The notes under the pieces were generated by a model that saw nothing but the letters and a program-made list of their open reading frames with translations, was not told where the DNA came from and did not search any database. Below are positions 52,782 to 60,598 of a DNA stretch of 64,000 nt, piece after piece. The stretch is taken from assembly GCF_014055005.1 (NCBI RefSeq), contig NZ_CP059570.1, positions 744,001 to 808,000 of the forward strand, in the 5' to 3' direction. A program made the position numbers and the translations under genes. Each line of letters begins with the position of its first letter. The stretch's first letter is position 1. The stretch comes from Neisseria dentiae. GTDB lineage: Bacteria; Pseudomonadota; Gammaproteobacteria; Burkholderiales; Neisseriaceae.

Positions 52782-54473
52782 CTACGGCTTGCTCAACATT
52801 TCGTCAACTAAATGTTTGCATTTGGTACTGTTTTTGAAAAAAGTTGCTAAAAAATTATCAGGATAATTTTCTTCAATAAAATCATTAATATCTGAAATCA
52901 ATTTTGTAGCTTCAGCTTCTAGAGTCATTTCATCAATGTTAAAATTATTTGAAGATAAGTGGTTGTGAATATTCATTTTTTTAGCTAGAAGATGTGCAAT
53001 CATCCTGTTTCCATGAACAAGAATGCCGTAAAGTTTGCCAGTTTTCTTTTTTATATTATTTGTTTTGTTAGTTAATATTTTACTAACTGCCCTATTGAAT
53101 AGAACGGAATTATAAACATAGTATCCGCTGATATTTGGATTAAATATTTCCTTGTAAATTCCTCTTTCTAGATTTTCAAAAAATTTACCTATAGCACTTT
53201 TAACCTGAACAGCTAAAACAACATTTTTATTTATTGATGCCAAGCTAACTGTTGCTTCCTGTAAGTTAAATGATTTATCAGTTGATTTAAATGTATCTGA
53301 ACGCATAATACTATATTCAACATCTTCAAGGATAAGTTCATTTTTAATGCGTAGTTGTTCAGGATCTTGAGATGCAAAATCCATACCATCAATACGATTT
53401 TGTCTATTATTAGCCCTTGTAATTAATTTAGCAAAATGTAGGTTATCTGAAATTTCAATAATTCTAATATTGATAGATACACAGCTTAAGTCGTGATCGG
53501 GGTGAAACTCTTTAAATCTACCAATACTACTAATAGTTTGTGCCCCATTAATTACTGAAAAATTTTCTAATTTGAATGTACCAATATCTCTAGAGTTTCC
53601 CCCAACTGCCGTTTTTGAAATTTTATCAGCAATAACCGTTATGCCATTATTTAAATACCAAAATAGATCAGGATTATCTTTAAGGGTGTTTTCAATCTCC
53701 TCATTTACATCAGTTCTACCTAATACCTTTCTAATATTTTTTTCAAAAATTTTATCCTTAAATTTAATCCACCAATCTGAAATTTCATTTGCAGAAATAC
53801 TTCCATAGTATGCTTTACATGAGAATATCTCTTGATTATCGGTAGCAAGATCAGTTGAAATAACCCCCCAGTTTGATAATCCCATTTCTATATTTAATTG
53901 TTCTTGATTTTCCTGTCTTATCGATGTATGGATTTCACTTTGATTCATTCGTGAAAAGTTAATTAATCTTTCTGCATCATCATCGCCATTATTATTCATT
54001 TCTATAATGAAATCTTCAATTGGTCTTAAATTTTTATTAACCAGACTTGGGTTTTCATAAGTATCAATTAAAATTATTTCAAATTTTGTATCATAAGCAT
54101 CAAAAGCAGAACTAATTGTTGAGCTTCGTTGTTTAATTTTGTCATTAAATTTATCAAAATTTAAGTCAAATAAATCTTTTATTCCTTGGTTAAATTTTAA
54201 TAAATCACCTTTTGATGGTTCTCCTTTGCCATTTTTGCTCCATTTAGACTGAACTATAAATAGTTTTTTTAATTTTTCAGAATAGTAAATACCATCAATA
54301 CCATTATCATCTGCAGCATCCACTACAGATAGTGCTGCTTCTTCAATAGAGCATTGTGAAAAATAATATATGGCGTATGCAGCTAAACATCTTGATAAGA
54401 TTTTTACATCTCGTTCTTTATCTGTTGGAGAGATATCGTCTAATTGAAGTTTATCTTCAAATAGTGCTTTCAT
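52782..54473 (-). CDS. AIPR-family protein with predicted N-terminal nuclease motif
   Basis: 563 residues. The AIPR (abortive infection phage resistance) core is at about 240-400, with NIRKVLG (246-252), FWYLNNGIT (271-279), VINGAQT (307-313) and KLITRANNRQNRI (348-360). The N-terminal part has DNGIDGIYY (Asp60) and IVQSKW (Gln75, Lys77), the layout of a PD-(D/E)XK nuclease centre. Codon use is strongly AT-rich, unlike all neighbours, which suggests transfer. No partner gene is adjacent: IS remnants lie downstream and a 117-bp MITE ends 17 bp upstream of the start. No Shine-Dalgarno is evident. Role in phage defence is inferred from family and context. Confidence 0.8.
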   Translation of the reverse strand: MKALFEDKLQLDDISPTDKERDVKILSRCLAAYAIYYFSQCSIEEAALSVVDAADDNGIDGIYYSEKLKKLFIVQSKWSKNGKGEPSKGDLLKFNQGIKDLFDLNFDKFNDKIKQRSSTISSAFDAYDTKFEIILIDTYENPSLVNKNLRPIEDFIIEMNNNGDDDAERLINFSRMNQSEIHTSIRQENQEQLNIEMGLSNWGVISTDLATDNQEIFSCKAYYGSISANEISDWWIKFKDKIFEKNIRKVLGRTDVNEEIENTLKDNPDLFWYLNNGITVIADKISKTAVGGNSRDIGTFKLENFSVINGAQTISSIGRFKEFHPDHDLSCVSINIRIIEISDNLHFAKLITRANNRQNRIDGMDFASQDPEQLRIKNELILEDVEYSIMRSDTFKSTDKSFNLQEATVSLASINKNVVLAVQVKSAIGKFFENLERGIYKEIFNPNISGYYVYNSVLFNRAVSKILTNKTNNIKKKTGKLYGILVHGNRMIAHLLAKKMNIHNHLSSNNFNIDEMTLEAEATKLISDINDFIEENYPDNFLATFFKNSTKCKHLVDEMLSKP

Positions 54474-54490
54474 CTTGTTGGCAATCTGAT

Positions 54491-54607
54491 TATAGTGAAT
54501 TCAAATAAAAACTCCGAAATGAAATAACTGCATTCAAACTTGCAATTGGGCGATATGCTAAAGAATCGTTTTACCCTACTTCGGCATTCTTATTTTAATC
54601 CACTATA
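54491..54607. repeat. 117-bp MITE, copy 3
   Basis: Identical to the copies at 21239 and 44980. It ends 17 bp before the AIPR start codon and so occupies the position where that gene's promoter should be. Confidence 0.9.
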
Positions 54608-54656
54608 ATATGTAAGGTACTCATTAATTGACCCTTTCTATGCAAAAAACTATAAG

Positions 54657-57479
54657 TTACAAAACCACCTTCAAATACTTCCCCGTATAACTCCCCTTAA
54701 CCTTCGCCACCTGCTCAGGGCTACCTGAAGCAATAATCCTCCCCCCTCCATCGCCGCCTTCCGGCCCTAAGTCGACAATATAATCTGCCGTTTTAATCAC
54801 ATCCAAATTATGCTCGATAATCACAATCGAGTTGCCTTTGCCTTTCAGACGGCCTATTACCTCTAATAACAAGGCAATATCGGCGAAGTGTAAACCTGTG
54901 GTGGGTTCGTCGAGAATATATAAGGTGCGGCCGGTGTCGCGTTTGGATAATTCCAAAGCGAGTTTGACGCGTTGGGCTTCGCCGCCGGAGAGGGTGGTGG
55001 CGGATTGGCCGAGGCGGATGTAACCGAGGCCGACGTCCATCAGGGTTTGCAGTTTGCGTGATACGGTGGGCACGGCGTCGAAGAATTGGCGGGCTTCTTC
55101 CACGGTCATATCCAGCACTTGGCTGATGTTTTTGCCTTTGTATTGCACTTCCAGCGTTTCGCGGTTGTAGCGTTTGCCGTGGCAGACTTCGCAGGGGACG
55201 TATACGTCGGGCAGGAAGTGCATTTCCACTTTAATCACGCCGTCGCCTTGGCAGGCTTCGCAGCGGCCGCCTTTGACGTTAAACGAGAAGCGGCCGACGT
55301 TGTAGCCGCGTTCGCGCGATAGGGGGACGCCAGCGAAGAGTTCGCGGATGGGCGTGAACAGGCCGGTGTAGGTGGCGGGGTTGGAGCGCGGGGTGCGGCC
55401 GATGGGGGATTGGTCAACGTTGATGACTTTATCTAAATGTTCCAAGCCTGTGATGTCGTCATACGGGGCGGGTTCTTCATGGGCACGGTTGAGTTCGCGC
55501 GCGGTGATTTTGGCGAGGGTGTCGTTAATCAGGGTGGATTTGCCGCTGCCTGAAACGCCGGTGATGCAGGTAATCAGGCCGAGCGGTAATTCTAAAGTAA
55601 CGTTTTTCAGGTTGTTGCCGCGTGCGCCTTTTAATACCAGCATTCTTTCGGGGTTAACGGGCGTTCTAACAGAGGGTACTTCGATTTTCTTTTTGCCGCT
55701 AAGGTATTGGCCGGTAACGGATTCTTTGCAGGCGGCGACTTTGGCGGGGGTGTCGGCAACCAGCACGGTGCCGCCGTGTTCGCCGGCGCCGGGGCCCATG
55801 TCGATGACGAAATCGGCTTCGCGGATGGCGTCTTCGTCGTGTTCGACCACAATCACGCTGTTGCCCAAGTCGCGCAGGCGTTTGAGGGTGGCCAGCAGGC
55901 GGTCGTTGTCGCGCTGGTGCAGGCCGATGGAGGGTTCGTCGAGCACATACATCACGCCGGTTAAACCGCTGCCGATTTGGCTGGCGAGCCGGATGCGCTG
56001 GGCTTCGCCGCCGGAGAGGGTTTCGGCGGAGCGGGCGAGGTTGAGGTAGTCGAGGCCGACGTTAATCAGAAAGCCCAAGCGCTCGGTGATTTCTTTGAGG
56101 ATTTTTTCGGCAATCTGTTTTTTGTTGCCTTCCAAATCGAGTTGTTCAAAGAATTCGTGGGTTTTGGTGAGCGGCCAGGCGGAAAGCTCGTGCAGCGGCT
56201 GTTTGCCCACATAAACATAGCGCGCTTCTTTGCGCAGGCGCGCGCCGCCGCAGCTCGGGCAGGCTTTGTGGCTTTGGTATTGCAGCAGCTCTTCGCGCAC
56301 GGTGGCGGAATCGGTTTCGCGGAAACGGCGCTCGAGGTTGGGGATAATACCTTCGAAGGCGTGGCTGCGGTTGAAGGTGGTGCCTTTTTCGGAAAGGTAG
56401 CGGAAGTCGATCACTTCTTTGCCCGAGCCGTGCAGCACCACTTTTTTCACTTTTTCAGACAGGCTTTCAAACGGCGTATCCACGTCGAAGCCGTAATGGA
56501 CGGCCAGCGACTGAATCATTTGGAAATAAAACTGGTTGCGCTTGTCCCAGCCCTTAATCGCGCCGGCGGCCAGCGACAATTCGGGGTGCAGCACCACGCG
56601 TTCGGGGTCGAAAAAATTCATATTGCCCAAGCCGTCGCAGGTGGGGCAGGCGCCGACGGGGTTGTTGAAGGAAAACAGGCGCGGCTCCAGCTCGGGCAGG
56701 CTGTATGAGCAGACGGGGCAGGCGAATTGGGCGGAAAACCAGTGTTCTTCGCCGCTGTCCATTTCCAAGGCCAGCGCGCGCTCGCCGCCGTGGCGCAGGG
56801 CGGTTTCGAAGCTTTCGGCCAAGCGCTGTTTGATGTCGGCTTTGACCTTAACGCGATCGATCACCACGTCGATATTGTGTTTGATGTTTTTTTCCAGCTT
56901 CGGCACTTCGTCGAGCTGATAGACTTCGCCGTCCACGCGCACGCGGGCAAAGCCCTGCGCCTGCAAGTCGGCGAAAAATTCGACAAACTCGCCTTTGCGC
57001 TCGCGCACGGCGGGGGCGAGAATCATCACGCGGCTGTCTTCCGGCAGTTTCAGCACGGCATCCACCATCTGCGACACGGTTTGGCTCGCCAAAGGCAGGT
57101 TGTGCTCGGGGCAATAAGGCGTGCCGACGCGGGCATACAAGAGGCGCAAATAATCGTGGATTTCGGTTACGGTGCCGACGGTGGAGCGCGGGTTGTGGCT
57201 GGTGGATTTCTGCTCGATGGAAATGGCGGGCGAGAGGCCCTCGATAAGGTCGACGTCGGGTTTGTCCATCATCTGCAAAAACTGGCGCGCATAGGCCGAA
57301 AGGCTTTCCACATAGCGGCGCTGGCCTTCGGCATAAAGGGTGTCGAAGGCCAGGCTCGATTTGCCGCTGCCCGACAGGCCGGTTACCACCACGAGTTTGT
57401 GGCGGGGGATGTCGAGGTCGATGTTTTTCAAATTGTGGGTGCGGGCGCCGCGGATGCGGATGGTGTCGTTGTTGCTCAT
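54657..57479 (-). CDS. uvrA: excinuclease ABC subunit A
   Basis: 940 residues from ATG 57479 (MSNNDTIRIRGARTHNLKNI). Two ABC ATPase modules with zinc fingers. The first Walker A is GLSGSGKSSLAF, then CPVCSYSLPE...CPTCDGLG (first zinc region) and CPSCGGARL. The second Walker A is GVSGSGKSTLIN with CEACQGDGVIKVEMHFLPDV and CEVCHGKRYN. Signatures LSGGEAQRIRLA and LSGGEAQRVKLA. It recognises bulky DNA lesions with UvrB. An upstream in-frame extension of 15 residues lies in DUS DNA and is rejected. Confidence 0.96.
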   Translation of the reverse strand: MSNNDTIRIRGARTHNLKNIDLDIPRHKLVVVTGLSGSGKSSLAFDTLYAEGQRRYVESLSAYARQFLQMMDKPDVDLIEGLSPAISIEQKSTSHNPRSTVGTVTEIHDYLRLLYARVGTPYCPEHNLPLASQTVSQMVDAVLKLPEDSRVMILAPAVRERKGEFVEFFADLQAQGFARVRVDGEVYQLDEVPKLEKNIKHNIDVVIDRVKVKADIKQRLAESFETALRHGGERALALEMDSGEEHWFSAQFACPVCSYSLPELEPRLFSFNNPVGACPTCDGLGNMNFFDPERVVLHPELSLAAGAIKGWDKRNQFYFQMIQSLAVHYGFDVDTPFESLSEKVKKVVLHGSGKEVIDFRYLSEKGTTFNRSHAFEGIIPNLERRFRETDSATVREELLQYQSHKACPSCGGARLRKEARYVYVGKQPLHELSAWPLTKTHEFFEQLDLEGNKKQIAEKILKEITERLGFLINVGLDYLNLARSAETLSGGEAQRIRLASQIGSGLTGVMYVLDEPSIGLHQRDNDRLLATLKRLRDLGNSVIVVEHDEDAIREADFVIDMGPGAGEHGGTVLVADTPAKVAACKESVTGQYLSGKKKIEVPSVRTPVNPERMLVLKGARGNNLKNVTLELPLGLITCITGVSGSGKSTLINDTLAKITARELNRAHEEPAPYDDITGLEHLDKVINVDQSPIGRTPRSNPATYTGLFTPIRELFAGVPLSRERGYNVGRFSFNVKGGRCEACQGDGVIKVEMHFLPDVYVPCEVCHGKRYNRETLEVQYKGKNISQVLDMTVEEARQFFDAVPTVSRKLQTLMDVGLGYIRLGQSATTLSGGEAQRVKLALELSKRDTGRTLYILDEPTTGLHFADIALLLEVIGRLKGKGNSIVIIEHNLDVIKTADYIVDLGPEGGDGGGRIIASGSPEQVAKVKGSYTGKYLKVVL

Positions 57480-57571
57480 GTCTGCTTGAGGCCGTCTGAA
57501 AAATGGAACTGCGTATTGTAGCATTTTTCAAAGAAAATCGCGGGGTTGGGTGAAGGGCGGGGCGAAAGGGC

Positions 57572-57600
57572 AGGCCGTCTGAAAAATGTTTTCAGACGGC
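57572..57600. repeat. inverted DUS pair upstream of uvrA
   Basis: AGGCCGTCTGAA 57572-57583 and TTCAGACGGC 57591-57600 with a T-rich loop. It may end transcription coming from cysD. Confidence 0.65.
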
Positions 57601-57603
57601 TTG

Positions 57604-57731
57604 AGATCTTTGCAAGTTGTTTAGGCCATCTGAAATATCCAATTACCGTCATTAGCTTTTCAAGCCCGCTGCGCGGGAATGACGAGACACAAACGTTTTC
57701 AGGTTCGAATTGGTTTTTTTGCAAAGGCCTC
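57604..57731. repeat. decayed GAGACCTTTGCAAA/dRS3 mosaic repeat
   Basis: Left end GATCTTTGCAAGTTG and right end TTTTTGCAAAGGCCTC are altered versions of the mosaic ends. The interior has a changed DUS (AGGCCATCTGAA) and a half dRS3 (GCGCGGGAATGACGAG). Related to 5333-5527. Confidence 0.55.
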
Positions 57732-57774
57732 GGCCTGCTGTTTGGGAAAGTTATCGGCAGATTTAAAACATTTT

Positions 57775-57860
57775 CGTCATACCCGGGCTTGACCCGGGTA
57801 TCTGCTGTTTCTTATGAAGCAATAAAGATACCCGGGCCAAGCCCGGGTATGACGTAGGTT
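57775..57860. repeat. GTCATACCCGGG inverted repeat pair
   Basis: Two facing copies of CGTCATACCCGGGCTTGACC / its complement separated by about 30 bp, ending in TTTTTTT. Each copy also contains an inner palindrome (CCCGGGCTTGACCCGGG). Probably terminates cysD. Related copies at 15138 and 58975. Confidence 0.65.
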
Positions 57861-57874
57861 TTTTTAATCTGCTG

Positions 57875-58789
57875 TTAAAAATAACCCTGCTTTTTGCGCT
57901 CTTCCATCGCTGCTTCCGAAACACGGTCGTCCATACGGGTGGCGCTGCGCTCGGAAATGGTGGCGGCGGCGGTTTCGGCGATGATTTCTTCGGCGTTGGC
58001 GGCGGTGCTGGCCACGGGGCAGGTGCACGAAATGTCGCCCACAGTGCGGAAGCGCACGCTGCGGATTTCGGAAACGTCGCCTTCGCGCTTGGGCGTGAGC
58101 GGGGTAACGGGAACGAGCAGGCCGCCGCGTTCCACCACTTCGCGCTCATGGGCGTAGTAAATCGGCGGCAGCGCGAGGTTTTCGCGGGCGATGTATTGCC
58201 AAATGTCCAATTCCGTCCAGTTGGAAATCGGGAACACGCGCATGTTTTCGCCGGGGAACAGGCGGGTGTTGTAGAGGCTCCAGAGTTCGGGGCGCTGGTT
58301 TTTCGGATCCCATTGGCCGAATTCGTCGCGGAACGAGAAAATGCGCTCTTTGGCGCGGGCTTTTTCTTCGTCGCGGCGCGCGCCGCCCATCAGCGCGTCG
58401 AAGCCTTGTTCTTCGATGGTTTCCACCAGTGTGATGGCTTGGGCGGCGTTGCGCGAATCGGTTTCGCGGCGCAGCACCACCGTGCCGCGTTTGATGGAGT
58501 CTTCAACATGGCCCACCACCAACTGCACGCCGGTGCGCGCTACGGTTTGGTCGCGGAACGCAATCACTTCGGGGTAGTTGTGGCCGGTGTCGACGTGCAG
58601 CAGTTTGAACGGCAGCTTCAGTGGCCGGCCTTCGATTTGGAAGGCTTTTACCGCCAGCGCCAGCAATACCACGGAATCTTTGCCGCCCGAAAACAGCAGC
58701 GCGGGGTTTTTGGCTTCTGCGATCACTTCGCGGATGATGTAGATGGATTCGGCTTCCAGCCAGTCGAGGTGGTGGTTTTGGATAGACAT
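57875..58789 (-). CDS. cysD: sulfate adenylyltransferase subunit 2
   Basis: 304 residues from ATG 58789 (MSIQNHHLDWLEAESIYIIR). ATP pyrophosphatase (PP-loop) motif SGGKDS at 34-39. HVDTGHNYPEVIAFRD, MGGARRDEEKARAKERIFS (pattern split) and the C-terminal ISCTCPVAS...MEERKKQGYF are typical of CysD. It makes APS from sulfate with CysN, the GTPase subunit. cysN is not downstream: the gene ends in repeats before uvrA. An in-frame upstream start at 58828 is less likely. Confidence 0.92.
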   Translation of the reverse strand: MSIQNHHLDWLEAESIYIIREVIAEAKNPALLFSGGKDSVVLLALAVKAFQIEGRPLKLPFKLLHVDTGHNYPEVIAFRDQTVARTGVQLVVGHVEDSIKRGTVVLRRETDSRNAAQAITLVETIEEQGFDALMGGARRDEEKARAKERIFSFRDEFGQWDPKNQRPELWSLYNTRLFPGENMRVFPISNWTELDIWQYIARENLALPPIYYAHEREVVERGGLLVPVTPLTPKREGDVSEIRSVRFRTVGDISCTCPVASTAANAEEIIAETAAATISERSATRMDDRVSEAAMEERKKQGYF

Positions 58790-58930
58790 GTTTTTCTCTT
58801 GTACGGAATACGGATTTTCAGGCGCCACTTTAATGAGGCCGTCTGAAAAAGGGAAAGAATGGTTGGTTTTAATTTAAGATGTTTTCGTTATATCGGGTTG
58901 GTTGTTTGCCGGAATGCCGGCGGCAATAGC

Positions 58931-59055
58931 AGGCCGTCTGAAAACAATATTTTCAGACGGCCTGAATATTTTCCGTCATACTCGGGCTTGACCCGAGTAT
59001 CTGTTATTTCTTTTGAAACAAAAGATGTTCGGGTCAAGCCCGAGCATGACGCAGA
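58931..59055. repeat. DUS pair followed by GTCATACTCGGG inverted repeats
   Basis: AGGCCGTCTGAA 58931-58942 and complement 58952-58963, then from 58975 facing copies of CGTCATACTCGGGCTTGACC and its complement up to about 59053. No gene lies between cysD and sbp here. Confidence 0.65.
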
Positions 59056-59090
59056 GGTTTGAAGATGTTAAAAGAAATTTTGCAAATCTC

Positions 59091-59118
59091 AGGCCGTCTG
59101 AAGGGTTTCAGACGGCCT
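59091..59118. terminator. DUS-pair terminator after sbp
   Basis: AGGCCGTCTGAA 59091-59102 and complement 59107-59118 with a 4-bp loop, 17 bp past the sbp stop. Confidence 0.75.
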
Positions 59119-59134
59119 GTTTGCATAAAAACGT

Positions 59135-60187
59135 TTATTTCTGCGGCTTGTAAATCTGGTCAAACAGCGCGCCGTCGGCGAAGAAGCGTTGGTGTGCCTG
59201 ATGCCAGCCGCCGAAAGCATCGTTGATTTTCACCAAATCGAGCGCGGGGAAGCGGTCTTTGAATTCGGCTTGGATTTTCGGGTTGGACGGGCGGTAGAAA
59301 TATTTGGCAATCATGCGCTGCGAATCTTCGGTGTAGAGCTGTTTCAGGTATTCGGTGGCCACTTCGCGCGTGCCGCGTGCATCGGCCACGCTGTCGACCA
59401 CGGCCACCGAAGGTTCGCACAGCATCGAAACGGAGGGGGTAACGATTTCAAACTGGTCGGGTGATTCCTGCACGGCCAGATAGGCTTCGTTTTCCCACGC
59501 CAACAGCACGTCGCCGAGGTTGCGCTGGGTGAACGAAATGGTGGAGGCGCGGGCGCCGGGGTCCATCACGGGCACGCGCTTGAAGAGTTCGGCCACAAAC
59601 TGCTTGGCGGTTTCGTCGGTGGCGTTGGGCTGTTTGGCGGCGTAGGCCCAGGCGGCAAGAAAGTTCCAGCGCGCGCCGCCCGAGGTTTTGGGGTTGGGGG
59701 TAATCACCTGCACATCGCCTTTTACCAAGTCGCCCCAGTCTTTAATGTTTTTGGGGTTGCCCTTGCGCACCAGAAACACGATGGTGGAGGTGTAGGGCGT
59801 GCTGTTGTCGGGCAGGGCTTTCTGCCAGTTTGGGTTGATCAGCTTTTTGCCGCCGTTGTTGAGCGAATCGATGTCGCCTGCCAGCGCAAGGGTAACCACG
59901 TCGGCTTTCAGGCCGTTTTGCACCATCAGCGACTGTTTGCCCGAGCCGCCGTTAGACTGTTTGATTTCAAGCTCTTGGCCGGTTTTCTGTTTCCAATGCT
60001 GTTGGAAGGTGGCGTTGTATTCGCGGTAAAGCTCGCGGGTAGGGTCGTAGGATACGTTTAAGATGCTGATTTTAGACGCGCTGCCGCCGCCGGAAGAGGC
60101 GGCCGACGATTCGGCGCCGCCGTTGCCGCCGCAGGCGGCCAAGGCGAGGGCGAGGGGCAGGGCGGCTAATAGTGATTTGATCTTCAT
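59135..60187 (-). CDS. sbp: sulfate-binding lipoprotein of an ABC transporter
   Basis: 350 residues. Lipoprotein signal with lipobox LALAAC and Cys19, then a Gly/Ser-rich linker. The mature domain has ISILNVSYDPTRELYREYN, QSNGGSGKQSLMVQNGLKAD (split) and VVTLALAGDID, the sulfate/thiosulfate-binding pattern. TPNPKTSGGARWNFLAAW and WENEAYLA follow. It feeds a CysTWA-type permease, which is not in this window. Lipid anchoring rather than a free periplasmic form is notable but known in Neisseria. Confidence 0.93.
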   Translation of the reverse strand: MKIKSLLAALPLALALAACGGNGGAESSAASSGGGSASKISILNVSYDPTRELYREYNATFQQHWKQKTGQELEIKQSNGGSGKQSLMVQNGLKADVVTLALAGDIDSLNNGGKKLINPNWQKALPDNSTPYTSTIVFLVRKGNPKNIKDWGDLVKGDVQVITPNPKTSGGARWNFLAAWAYAAKQPNATDETAKQFVAELFKRVPVMDPGARASTISFTQRNLGDVLLAWENEAYLAVQESPDQFEIVTPSVSMLCEPSVAVVDSVADARGTREVATEYLKQLYTEDSQRMIAKYFYRPSNPKIQAEFKDRFPALDLVKINDAFGGWHQAHQRFFADGALFDQIYKPQK

Positions 60188-60373
60188 GGTGCTTGATTCC
60201 GGGTTGGTAGTTTTGGTTTGCGCAATATAACCATTCGTCTGTGCCGCACGAAATACCGTTTTTTCATGTGTTTATAACCAAAACCGCACCAAGCGCCGAT
60301 ATAACGAAAACGCATTTTGTTAAAACAAACCATTCTTTCCTTTTTTCAGACGGCCTGTTTAAAGTGTGGCGGC

Positions 60374-60538
60374 TTAGGGCGTGCCGCCGGAAAGATTGCG
60401 GCGGTATTTTTGGTTAAAACCCGCATCTGCGGCGTTAAAACTGCTCGCAAGATGTTCAATCTTGCTGCGCTTTTTGCCTTGCATCTGCGGATTTTTCCTC
60501 AAAAAACCGCTTCGCAAGCTTTCTGCCGACACGCCCTA
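60374..60538. repeat. 165-bp MITE-like repeat upstream of cysJ
   Basis: Ends TTAGGGCGTGCCGCCGG and CTGCCGACACGCCCTAA are inverted repeats. The interior (GCGGCGGTATTTTTGGTTAA, CTGCGGCGTTA, GCTCGCAAGATGTTCAA, TTGCTGCGCTTTTTGCCTTG) matches the 185-bp MITE at 17746, which has different ends. Confidence 0.75.
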
Positions 60539-60598
60539 AAAAAAACGCCGCTCACTTTTTCGCAGCGGCATCAAACAATAAAAAAAGGAAACCTTTGC

